Source: Vespula vulgaris (taxonomy: Eukaryota; Arthropoda; Insecta; Hymenoptera; Vespidae). From it: a stretch of 64,000 nt of DNA. Positions 50,111-62,420 of this stretch are shown here, piece after piece (positions within the stretch are counted from its first letter, which is position 1; each line of letters opens with the position of its first letter). Position numbers and translations under genes: made by a program. Location of the stretch: positions 18,095,058 to 18,159,057 of the forward strand of contig NC_066587.1 in the NCBI RefSeq assembly GCF_905475345.1, in the 5' to 3' direction. Below the pieces are notes generated by a model. The model searched no databases. It was not told where the DNA came from and saw only the letters and a list, made by a program, of their open reading frames with translations.

Positions 50111-53100
50111 ATTTTTTAAAAAGTTACAAGTCGTTAGAAATTCCTACCAAGAAATTCGAAGGTTCTTCTGTGAGAAATGGATTTATCGGAACATTCCTTT
50201 TCTTTCTCCCTCCTCTTTCTTTATCTCGATACCCGATTGGAAATAAAAGTTGGCAATTTTTCCATCGTTTACAATTTGTAAGATCAATAGACTTTCTTTT
50301 CCCCTAATTGTAAGTTTAATATGATAATAATACACAATCTCGAATCGTTTCGATTCGATCGATGCTTTTAAATCTGTCTTATCTCGAAAAATGAGTTTGA
50401 CGTAAAACAAACTCGTTCTCTTTCTCTCTTTCCATGTAAATATGTGTGTGTGTTATATATCTGTAAATGAAAAAAATCAAACCGAGCTGAAAATCGAATC
50501 GAAAGTTAATTCGCGTTCTGACAAAGAGTATTGTCTGAGTTAAGAGAAGTTATTTCAAAGCGTTGATATTCAGTCATCTAGAAACATTTGACCCTAATCG
50601 AAAATGTATCTTCTTCTTTTTTTTTTTCTTTTCTTTTCATTTTCCATCATGTTTGCATCAGCTAGAGAGAAAGGAAGGGGGAAAAAAAAGGAACTATATT
50701 AAAGTTCGATCTTGTCTATAAATATATATAGTTATAAAAATGTAAGAGAGGAGTTAATTACAGAATAATCTGATGCTGATCGATCTAGTCGAGAATGTAA
50801 TTTTTTTTTCTTTTTTTTTTTTTCTTTTCATGCTTGCATTATATACATATATACATATATATGTATATATAAAGATATATAAAGATAAAATATATATCCT
50901 TATCTTTATATATTATAAAGATATAATATCATATAGATAAAGATAAAATTTTATATATATATATTTATATATGTATATATAAAGAGAAAAAGAACAAAGA
51001 GTAAATATTTCAATCGTATCCATAAATATTTATATAAAAGATATAGAATATAAATATAATGAATAAACGGCATTACTTAACGTCATAATAAATAATATTT
51101 TAACGAAATTAGAAAATTTGCTCTTTTTCCCTCTCTCTCTCTCTCTCTCTTTCTCTTTCACTCTCAAAAGAAAAATAAAGAAAGTAATGTGTGTTAATTC
51201 AAACGATCATAGTGAAAACGTCGAAATCATAGTTAACACGATCCAATGGATTTATGTTCCATTCGCAGTGTTGTTCTAACATTTATACATCTTTGATGAT
51301 ACGTAGAGAGTAGATGTTGAGCCTACGCAAAATTACACAGACCGCATAAATTTGAACCAGATTAAATTGCAAGGCGTATGCGAAGGTAAATCTTTTAGTG
51401 TTGCTAGCTTTGGAAATGATGATCTTTGACTGTATCGTGTAGCATAGTTAACTACGCCCGTGTGTGTGTGTGTGTGGTTTGTATATATACCTCTTAGAGC
51501 ATACATAGGTATCCTTAAATACATACGCTCACGTTTGTATCTGCATACACACATGTGAAATTTATAGCTTTGTCGAAAGCTGGTTTGTGCATCCTTGATG
51601 AAACTAATACCAGTTGGACCAAAACTTCCTAGATTGGTCAAACGTTTCTAGGATAAAGAAATCTATGCTTGTATTAGTTGGACCATTTGCAAAAAGAAAG
51701 AAGAAGAAAGAAAAGAAAGAAAAAAAAAATACAAAAAAAGATAAAACAAATTAACCTACAAAAGTCACGAGACTAGAGTTGTTTCAATTGATTTTTAATA
51801 TCGCGTAGATATTTCTGTATTTGCAGGTAAAAAAAAAAAAATAGAACGACTAACCAAAGAAAGAGATGAAAAGAAAAAAATAAAATAAAACAAAACAAAA
51901 TAAACAAGTAAATTTACTCGATCGAAATTGAAATATTTTCTCGTTTAATTTTTAATCTCCCTCCCTCTTACTCGCTCACTCGCTCTTAAAGATACCCTCG
52001 TTTAAATTAGAGTTTGATAAATCGCCGAGTATTATCAAAAAGGAACATTTGACGAGAACAATGAGAACTTGTCGCATTCATGTGAAAATTTTGCTTATTA
52101 GAGGAAAAGCTTGGCTCGTTTCAACTCGGTCGTTGTAAAATGACTTTAGAGACGACGCTCATTAAACCCAAACGACGAATTCTAAACACGACGATGACGC
52201 GACATGCGTGCCACGAATTGTAGAAAAAGAAGAATAAAAAGAAAATGTTCAAACGGAGGATCGAAAGGAAGAAAAAAAGGGATGAAAAAAATTCTGAAGA
52301 AGAGAAGATAAGAAAGGGAACAAAACAAAACAAAAAATATTACAAAAACTGATCATTGAAGAAACACGACGGAGACGACACTTTTTTTTGTTCTAGTCAC
52401 CGGCGCCAAGATTCATCCAATCTTTTTTTATTTTCTTTCGAAATAAAGAGAAAGAATAGATAACAAAAAAAAAAGCGAATGGGAGAGGGAGAAAGAGAGA
52501 CTCCATTTCTCTTTGTAGTATCTACTTTTTTCTTTTCTTTTCTTTTTTTCTTTCTTTTTTCTTTTCAATGTCACGTTTCTTTCCCTTGATTCTTCCTTGC
52601 TTTTCCTTTTTATTCTTATTTTTCTTTTTCAGTTAATTATCCACCAGAGACAATAAACAATTTCTTTTGGTGCCAGTTTAAGTGAAAATGCGTCTGAATA
52701 TTTTTTTTTCTCTTTTTCTTTTTTTTCTACTCTTTTCCTTTCTTTTTTTCTCTTATTACCGAGTTGCTTTCGAATACGTTAGCCTGTCTCTCTCTCTCTC
52801 TTTCTGTCTCTCTCATTCTCTCTCTGGAGAGAGACACACGACAAACGGTCAACATTGCCTACCTATCTACCTGCAGGAACACACGCCACTAAAGGCACTC
52901 TAATTTGATTACACTTACGTGTACCGCACACGATCCGTTTGGAGCCATTTACGCGAAAAGCGTCAGGTGGTTACGTAAGTACATACGTATGTGTACACGT
53001 GTATGTATATGTATATACGATGAACGTATGATACGAGAGCATGATTGGACGATTAAACTTGAATTTTCCTTCCTTTTTTTTTCTTCTTTCTTTCTTATTA

Positions 53101-53662
53101 ACAATAATCGATATTATTAAAGAAATCCTTCAAAAATTTTAGACATTATACATTTTCGATAAATCAATGTCAATTTTTTTTCTTTCTTTCTTTCTTTCCT
53201 TTCTTTTCTTTTCTTTTTTTTTCCCTCCTAAAATTTTTCATGAATCGCACGATTTAGTAACGATCCTTTTTCGCGAGAAAGTTTGGCCGCTAAGTTCGAT
53301 AAAACTTTTTTTCTAAGAAGTCGGTAGTGTATCTTTAGAAACACAAAAGGGAACACGATCAGCGTTATTTTCAACAAGGACGATTTGTTTCGCATACCAA
53401 AGTCTTCCTATCTCGTTCGCGATCATCCCTAGATTCGCGTAAAGTTCGACCGGAAATTTCAACTACGAGAGGATGAAAAAGATGTAGAAGAAGAAAAAGA
53501 AGAAGAAGATGAAGAAAGAAGAAAAAAAGGAAAAGAAGAAGAAGAAGAAAAAGAAGAAAGAAAGGGAAAGATCGTTCGTATAATCGTCTCATAAATAAGT
53601 CGAAAGTTTGCTAAGTAGTATGAGAGAGAATTGCCACGAATCGAAGTCGATGATATAACGAT

Positions 53663-53679
53663 ATACATACATACATACA

Positions 53680-53709
<30 letters not shown>
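53663..53709. repeat. (CATA)n tetranucleotide
   Basis: About 11 CATA units. Confidence 0.9.
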
Positions 53710-53713
<4 letters not shown>

Positions 53714-54036
53714 GAGAGAGAGTGAAAGAGTGTGTAGACGAATGGTATTAAAAAAAGAATATCGATTTAAAATCTCATGAAATAATGAAAATAAGAAAAA
53801 GAGAAGTTTAAATGATAAGAAAGAAAGAAAAAAAAAGAGAGAGAAAGAGAGAAGTTTGAATGATCGAAATAGATGGTAACGTCAAAAGATATTTAACGTG
53901 AGAGGGAAGAAAAAAGAGAGAAAGAGAGAGACTATGTTATTAAGAGAACGCTAGCCAGTTATATGGTATCTAAATCCCCATGGAAGTCTCGTTCTACGAT
54001 ACCAAGATCTCGTTAAATCCACCCACTCCATCTTCA

Positions 54037-54067
<31 letters not shown>

Positions 54068-54479
54068 TTCTCTATCGTTCTCTTTCGCTCCATCTTTCTC
54101 GTTCATTCTAATTCGGAAGAACTAACTCCTTTGAAAGCAACCGAATTGCTCTCTCTCTCTCTCTCTCTTTTATGCTCTTGCAAAATGCCATTCAATCATC
54201 CCTCACTTCCACTCTTTCTATTATTTCCCTATCAAATTATATTATAATGTTCCGATTAAACTGTTCCCACTCTCGAAATGATTTAAAAAAAAAAAAGAAA
54301 AAAAATCACCGAAGTGAGTAAACTATTTGTTAGCTATTTAGTTCCATCGAAATATATTATAAACGTGAGCTCTACGTTCATTTTCTTTTCTCTAGGTTCA
54401 ACGAAGAAATCAATCGTTCGACCACGTTCCGTAGTTTCTTTCAGGACCCTTCTCCTACGTCCTAATTTTCCTTGCTAGA

Positions 54480-54560
54480 ATTTTTCGACCAATCATTGGG
54501 CAAAACCCCGACTCGTATATAATGGAACGGTCACTCGCGCTATTAAATTACACGAACGAT
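54480..54560 (+). promoter_or_regulatory. Possible CCAAT/TATA core promoter
   Basis: CCAATCATTGG (an inverted CCAAT pair, about 54490-54500) is followed about 16 bases later by GTATATAATGG and then GGTCACTCGCGC. The island 54400-54620 is complex and GC-richer than its flanks. The motif order suggests a plus-strand promoter, but no downstream gene is recognised. Confidence 0.2.
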
Positions 54561-54629
54561 CTCCGAACCGCCAAATGTTACTCACAGATCAAGCTCGATC
54601 GACCGTACGTGAACTCGATTCCCCCATTT

Positions 54630-54630
<1 letters not shown>

Positions 54631-54679
<49 letters not shown>

Positions 54680-54680
54680 T
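54631..54680. repeat. (ATT)n trinucleotide
   Basis: About 16 ATT units; a similar array lies at 38424-38466. Confidence 0.9.
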
Positions 54681-55433
54681 ATTTTTCGTTGATATTGTAG
54701 CTATCGATAGTTTTCACGAGAGAAACTGAACGATGATAAAACGCTTAAGTTGTAAGATTAACTAAATAATTGAATGGAAATATTCAACGCGTTTCCATAG
54801 TTAAACATGTACATGTGTATGATAAATTTAAATCATGTATTATAATTCCTTTTTTTTTTCTTTTTTTGAAATCTTAAATACGAATATATTTCGATGACAA
54901 CATATTATCGTCGTTAACATCCTATTCGATTTAATACAGATAACGTTATTAATTTTATTTACAGCGTAAAATAATTGAGATTTTTTTCCTTTTTTGTTTC
55001 TTCTTTTCTTTTTCTAAATCATAAATTAATATATTGCAATCGAAATTTTCGATAAAACTTAATCATCAATATTTCCTTGTAGATCCTAGATCGGAGTGAC
55101 ATCCAATAGTGATAAGTCGTCTCAAGATCTATCGACTAACATAGGATCTATGATATTTGATACCCTTATAGTTTGACCTTCTTCGAGGACAATATAATGA
55201 TCCCTCTTTCCCTGTATCCATCAAATACTCAAAGGAGGAGCAAGGAATCGTATATCATTCAACACACAAATACACACACACACACACAGAGACACGTCTA
55301 CCTACATATCACACACGTATATATACATCGATAAAAATTCTCTCCGAAGCCACGTTCGCGACAAGTAGAAATACTCTCTTTCGAAAATTGTGATTTTCGC
55401 AAAAAAAAGTGTTACCACAAAGAAAAAGAAAAA

Positions 55434-55465
<32 letters not shown>

Positions 55466-56431
55466 AGGAAAGGAAAGAAAGAAGAAATAAAAAGAAAGAA
55501 TGAGGGCTGGTGGTTGTGGGGAGAAAAAGAGGGTAGAACATTTTTCTTTAAATGTACGCGTTATTCGAAAGAGCTGCCGTTGACGGCCGATACTGGATCT
55601 CTCCAAAAGAGTCCGAGTAAAATCTATGAGAATGTGAGAGAGTAAGAGAGTAAGAGAAAGAGAGAGAGAATATATGTGTATGTGTGTATGTGGAAGAAGA
55701 AAGTGTCGAGCACAAAAATGATGAAGAAAAATAAATAGTGAGAACCGACGAAGAAGGTAAAAAAAAAAAAAAAGAGTTTCTCCACTTCCACTTCCACTTC
55801 CATCTCCACCTGCACCTCCTTTTAACGTTGAAGATCTCATCTCATTGCTTTCCCAAGAATGTTTATTCATTACGACTATCGACTATACTTTTTCCAACTG
55901 ATGCTGAATGCCACCTATAAATTGTATGCTTCTCCCTCTCTCTCTCTCTCTCTCTCTTTCTCTTGATCTGTCTATCTCTTTCTTTTTCCCTCGAACATAC
56001 CAAGAATTACGATTTTTCTCGAACGACCTCCGAGAGAAGAAAAAAAGCAAAAATGTCTCTCCACGCGTTGAAAGGTCTTTTCGGAAAAATCTTCTCAACA
56101 AGAATCGTATATCTTCTCGAGTCATCGCGAAGAGGAAGAAAAAGAAGAAGAAGAAGAAGAAGAAGAAACGAGTACGAAGAGAAAAAGAAATCGTTGGAAA
56201 GCTTTTCAATATATAGATACATAGATACATATACACCTGTATATACCTATCTATTCACCTATCTATCTATCTATCTATCTATTATATCTAGCTACATACT
56301 TACATCTGTACGTCATATGACGTACGCGTATTTTTCGTTGCTCTGTACAAATCAATTTTACGATTCCATCAACGGAGGCAACTCAAATATAATTTTTTTT
56401 TTTTACGAGAATTTTCTGCGAAAATTTTTTT

Positions 56432-56435
<4 letters not shown>

Positions 56436-56498
<63 letters not shown>
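56436..56498. repeat. (CT)n microsatellite
   Basis: About 31 uninterrupted CT units. Confidence 0.95.
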
Positions 56499-56506
<8 letters not shown>

Positions 56507-57548
56507 GTAGTTCCCCTTAAAATGCTCAAAATATCATACGTCGAGGTGACGACTATTAAAATTCTTTTGTAACTCTTTCAAAGTGTGCCGTCGTTAACGA
56601 AAACCAAAAGTGTTTGTATCTTTGTGTCAGGGACGGAGAAATAAACGGACGATAAAATATAAAAGAAGAAGAAAATGAGAATTTTTCATTTCTATCGGAC
56701 AAGATTAATAAATTATTGTAGATATATTGCGGTTTATATCGAAATGTGCGATAGATACGTTCAATCCTTTGTAATACGATTTCTTTTCTATTTCCTTTTC
56801 AAAAAATATCTGCCGATATAAAATTTATAATACGTATCGTATTAAATGAATCAAACTATATAGTAACTCTAACAATCGGGAAATATTAATCTTCGAGTAT
56901 GTTCTAAACAATGATAGTTTTACGAAGAACAACAATAACAAAATAGATAAAACGATAGACATCAAAATCGATACGATGACAATAAAGAATAAAAACAATT
57001 CAAAGCGTATAGATAAAAAATGATCTAATCGTCGATCTAACATCTTTCTAACGTCAAGACTACCACAAAATATCACATAATCCTAATAGTATTACTACCA
57101 TCGTTAATACACATCGATACAATAATCAAACTGCGTGAAATGAAATCGATGAAAAAAGAAAAGTTTAAGTCTAACGACTGAAAAATAAATTTTCTTGCGA
57201 AATGGATTTATTCTCGCGGAATGTCTCGTGGAAATTTGATTAAGAAAAAAAAGAAAAAAGAAGAAAGAAGAAAAAAAAAGCAGAAAAAGCTTCAATTATT
57301 ACGAGAAACTAGCGTTGGGTCGAGCAGCGACTGTTACGATCTTTGAACGTGACGTGAAAAGTTAATGACGAGACGACAACGACGTCAACGACGTCAACGA
57401 CGTCAACGACGACGAAAGAGACGAAGAAGACGACATAGAGTAGTCCAACTCTCCCTTTCTCTTTCTCTCTCTTGTCTTGGGCTTTTCGCAACGCGAACGT
57501 GGCATCGTAAAAAGAAGTTTTCCACGCCATCGAGGAGTCTCTTTACGA

Positions 57549-57597
57549 GGGCCTTTAAACGGCCCAGTATACCTTTGGAGTTGTGCACGAGCACAAC
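57549..57597. repeat. Two adjacent short hairpins
   Basis: GGGCC/GGCCC (57549-57553, 57561-57565) encloses TTTAAAC. GTTGTGC/GCACAAC (57580-57586, 57591-57597) encloses ACGA. Both lie in a complex minus-strand frame that follows a good acceptor (TTATTTTCCAG, exon start 57610). Confidence 0.6.
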
Positions 57598-58536
57598 GTC
57601 GCCATTACTTCTGGAAAATAAATTGGACCTGATGCTATCATCTCTTTCTTCTTTTTTTTTCTTTTTGTTTTTTTTTTGTTTCTGTTTTTTTTTTCTATTT
57701 TCATTCCGCTCAATAAAAGCAGTACCGTCTCGATCGATCGAAAAGAAAGGAAAGGAAAGGAAAGGAAGGGTAAAGAAAGGAGAGGAAGGAAAAAGAAAAT
57801 GAGAGAATATTTCTCGAGATAAAATCAAATTCCATTGGAAAGAGAGAACGAGATGTTTTATTTTCCATAAATTATTCCCCTTTTTATTCCGATATATATA
57901 TATATATAGCAAACTCTCTTTTAAACATAAATAAATAATTCAAGCATTAACGTATATACGAACGATCGAAAATTAATAATAAAAATATAGAAAAATTCAA
58001 CGAATAATTCAAATCTTAATGTATACGAGGGATTAAGGCTATTTTAAAAAATGTGAGAGAAATTATATAAATAAATAAATAAATAAATAAACAATTCGAA
58101 TTTTAAGTGATTGAAATTACAAGAGAAAAAAAAAAGAAAAGACATTTAAAGGAGGAAAAAGAAAGATAGAGGAAGAAAAAAAAGGATCACATTTGAAAGA
58201 CATAAATAAAATAAATAATATTAAAATCTTAAGCCTTAGTAAACATCGGACATATTAAAATTGATCAAAATTCAAACAAACAAACACACGAAATATTTCT
58301 TTAGAAATTGAAAAATTAACCACCGGTTAAAACGTTTAAACAAACGCAATAAAAATGGAATAGATCAACGTTCAAGGAAATTAATTGGAAGCTTTAGCGC
58401 GGTAAGCTTTAGAAATTTCCAATAAAACCAAAAGTTCGATAGGAACTTAACACCGAAGGACACGAACAAGTGTTGCAAAGGTAAAGATAATTCTCATGCT
58501 CGAAGACTCTGTTCAATTTACTGAAGAAGGAAAATG

Positions 58537-58625
58537 AGGTTAGGGTTGGGGTTGGGGTTGAGGTTGTTGAGGTTCAGGTTAAATTTAAGGGTGGGGATTT
58601 GGGTGGTAGTTGCAGAGTTGTCGCA
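58537..58625 (+). repeat. G-rich, telomere-like degenerate tract
   Basis: GTTAGGG, GTTGGGG, GTTGGGG, GTTGAGG and further GGTT-type units, then AAGGGTGGGGATTTGGGTGG. G is strongly biased to one strand, with at least six runs of three or more G. It could fold as a G-quadruplex, and it resembles but is not a clean TTAGG insect telomere repeat. Confidence 0.5.
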
Positions 58626-60548
58626 GAGAAATTTCCGTCTTGAGATGACGGAAGTGCATAACCAAAAGGAACTGCTAATAACCGAACGGGGTTTATTTTA
58701 AGGGGGTTAAGTTTATTTAAAGAAAGTCACCGCATTCCGTACTCCGAGCACGAGTTTGCGTCCTCACCACTATGATGTTAGTAACGATGAAGCAGCAACG
58801 ACGACTGATGTGTGAGTGAATACTTATATACGACGTATCTACCATGTACATACGTATATAGATACTTATATACGTATCCGTGTACGCGTGTAAATGATTC
58901 AAGATTTTGGCGAAGTCTGAAATATTAACAGGAGCGTTAAAAGACACACGTGTGCTAAACGGCAAGCGAAACGTGTCACCGACGCTCGAACACACTCTCG
59001 AACGAAGAAAAAAAATAAAAAGGTGATCGTGAAACTCGATAATCGTTTCTAAGCTGCTTTCTAACACCTAACACTGATCATTGATAAAAATTGGAAATCA
59101 TATAAAACGTTTTCGACGAAGAACGATGAATTGAAGACCACACATCCCTCTCCTCATCCCTATCCTATTCAACCTCACTGCATTTTCCTAGCTTACTTTG
59201 ACTTTTTAATAAACTTCGAGAATAAAGATTTCATCTCTTGTCTTATAAGAGATTCTAAACGAGATATTTCAAACACCACCCGATGGATTATAACATGAAA
59301 GATCATCAGGTTTCTCTTTTCCAACAAAGATTTTCTATTAAATTCTTTCTACCTTCTTCTCCGACCATCTTTGAACTTACACAATTTCTTTTTTTTCTCT
59401 TTTTTTTTTTTGTTTCTTCTTCTTCTTCTTTTTATATAATAACGAAGATAAGTTATTATCTTTTCTTGAAAGAAATCATACAAAAGAAATCGTAACCGTA
59501 TGTCCTGGATTCTGTATAAAATTACTTAAAAGTAAAAACGAAAGAGAAAAAAGAAGAAGAAGAAGAAGAAGGAAAAAGAATATACAAATAATTTTATCAA
59601 CAAAAATTCTTCAAAGGGTATTTTACTCGAAAGAACTGATCGTTGGGCAATTTCAAAGTGCACTTTTTAATGGCTGCGAAAATGTGAGAATAAATTACAT
59701 CGATAAAAGAGTGATATTATACATATATACATACACGTGCGCTCGGGCATCATACCCCACAGATATGTATATGTATGTATGTATGTATGTATGTGTGTAT
59801 GTTGTATATACGTATGATGTATGATGTATATATGCATATGTAAACACACACATACACATAGATACCTATACGTACATACACACGAAGAATCGGTAACCTC
59901 GGCACGCAGCCAAAAACGTTAGACAACTATCCAGCTGTGCGAAGCTCGTTTTATTCTCGCCATGCTCGCCAGGTTTCGACAAACGATGCGTTTATTGCCA
60001 GATCTCATAACTCGATCTCTCTTCTTCTCTCAAGACTTTCTTCAGGCTCGAATGAAAATGTATATTTCATCTTTCGTTGACGAGTTAACGAATGAAAGAA
60101 AGAGAGAAGAGATAGAAAGAGAGAGAGAAAGAGAAAGAGAGAGAGAGAGAGAGAGAAATAAATAAACTCTTTTTACGATTATCAACGACAAACTAACAAA
60201 ACGAATAACAATGGTTCTATTTGATCCATTTACATTCTTATATGCAGTAGAGTAGATATTAAATATCTGTGTCTGATCATAGTACATATCTCTACTACTT
60301 AAAATACATTATAAACTCGTAGGTATATATATATATATTGTAAAATACATTAATATATAAAAAATATGTAAAATATATATAAATAAAATCGTATAAAAAA
60401 TATATGTAAATAAACTCGTAAGAATGTGTGTGTGTGTAAATCTTTATTATATTCTTACATAAATTAATGGGTAAAAAGATTTCGCGAAAAAGTGATATTG
60501 TATTAATATTTTTTTATATTATTTACAAACAATGTAATAGCACGAAGG

Positions 60549-60586
<38 letters not shown>

Positions 60587-61321
60587 TATTTAAGAACGAT
60601 GTATTCTCCACAAATTTTCTCCTCTTTCAACATCGCTCTGCTTCAAAAATTTATCATATTATTTAGGAATTAAAAATTCATTTCTTCGCGTATAAAAATT
60701 TATTAAAAATTCTTATCCAACATCCATTTAATTTCTTCACTCTTAATTTTATTTCAATTTAATATTAACACCCACGCGTTACAAAAATTTATTAGTTTTA
60801 TAGTATTATTCTACTTGAAACATCCGTACGAATAGTATCCTTTAGATATTCTAAATAATATCGTTCTATTCGTCATTCGAACATGTTACATACTACCATA
60901 TAAAAGAAGTTTAGATACACTTCGTGATCTTTCACGAAGCATGAACTATACATACTTTTTTGATATGATATACTTTACTAACCGAGGATATAAATTTGAC
61001 GAAGGAAAAAAAGAGATATGGAAGGGGGTAGGTTGGGGTAGAAGGAGGGTAGAGTTGTACGTCAAGACGCGAAGCAGCACCTAGAGAAAGGTGACAGCCA
61101 TATTTTGCGAAACAACCCGTTAAATTTCTCGTTCCGTCATTTAATGCATTTGTGGTTCGTCGGGTTAAGAGAAGAAGGTTATCACGAAAGATATAGATTA
61201 AACGAGATACTTAACAAAAACTATAAAAACTATCTCTTATCTGCAAGCTTTATTAGCAAATACTTTGATATTCCCTGGTTTTTTTTTCTTTTTTTTTTTT
61301 TTATATTAATTATACATATAT

Positions 61322-61680
61322 GTATAATTAAAAAAATATATGTGTGTATGTATCTTTTTTTTTTCTTCATAAAATATATCTAACGTATTGTTTTCTTAAT
61401 AACATATTTTTTTAATAACTACTTTCGTTTTTATTACCTGTATTTATAATTAATAAAAAGAAATATATATATATCTATTTAAAAAAAAATGTGTGTGTGT
61501 GTATATATATATATATTTTTTTCCTCTGAATAAAATATATGTAACATATTTTCTTTATAACACATGTGTATAATTAATAAAAAGAAATATATATACGTAT
61601 CTATTTTCAAAAAATGTGTGTATATAAGTTTTATGCATACATATTATTTTTTTTTTCTTTTTCTTAATAAAAATCTGTAA
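61322..61680. repeat. Three-copy tandem repeat, 123-124 bp period
   Basis: TATAATTA begins each unit at 61322, 61445 and 61569. Units 2 and 3 share TAATAAAAAGAAATATATATA, CTATTT, AAAAATGTGTGT and later AATAAAATATAT/AATAAAAAT. Unit 1 is more diverged. Confidence 0.75.
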
Positions 61681-61811
61681 AAACATACGCGATATTAGTT
61701 ATTAATTACACGTGTTAGTTATTAATTTTTCGTTCTCTTCGAAATATCGAAAATAAATTATTGAAAGGAGAACGAAGAAAGAAAGGAAGAGAGAAAAGAA
61801 GGAACAGGAAT

Positions 61812-61842
<31 letters not shown>

Positions 61843-61933
61843 AAGAAAGAGAAATAACAAAAAGATTCTTAGAATCAATGAGAACTCGCGTGACGTTGTA
61901 AAGTTTGGCTGTAGCGTACGTTTTTCTCTACAG

Positions 61934-62018
61934 GTGGTTGTCTCTTTGACACTTTCGATGTCAGTGACACTACGAGCCATCGATGACGGTTCAACAAACG
62001 TTACGCAATTCTTGGCAG
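61934..62018 (+). CDS. Candidate 85-base exon upstream of Dgk
   Basis: A good acceptor (TTTTTCTCTACAG, ending 61933) and a donor (GGCAG|GTAGAC at 62018/62019) bracket 85 bases with one open frame, which includes LRAIDDGSTNVTQFLA; the other two frames have stops. The minus strand is also open here. I do not recognise the peptide. It may be an exon of an unidentified neighbouring gene or chance. Confidence 0.18.
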
Positions 62019-62376
62019 GTAGACCAGAACCGCACGAGTCGTTAGAAATTATGTATTTAACATGACTTCTCAAAATGACTGATTAGAACAATGAATAGAA
62101 AAAACATCCATGAAAATAAAATTAAAAAAAAATATATATATACAGAAGTTATTTTTGTTAAGTATAACGAGGAAATGTATAGGCCTCTAAGAGAAATGTA
62201 ATGAAGCTGTTTAAAAAACGAGTCACGAAGGACGCCCATTTCGTTTTCGAGTGGACAGAATCATCCTCCTCGTGGAATCCAATTTCGAGTAGAAGAGGGT
62301 AAATAAAAGTAAGAGGGAACGAGATAAAGTCCGGTTCATGCGATATTCTCCTAACGTTCTCTATTTCGACATACAA

Positions 62377-62420
<44 letters not shown>

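Larger units (their letters stand above)
43001..54000. other. Upstream region, no recognised gene (part 2)
   Basis: Complex islands at 43010-43230, 43440-43600, 43940-44340, 44860-45110, 49080-49190, 51200-51640 and 52850-52980 alternate with GA/CT, GAAA and AT-rich repeats. None translates to a family I recognise on either strand. Confidence 0.6.
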
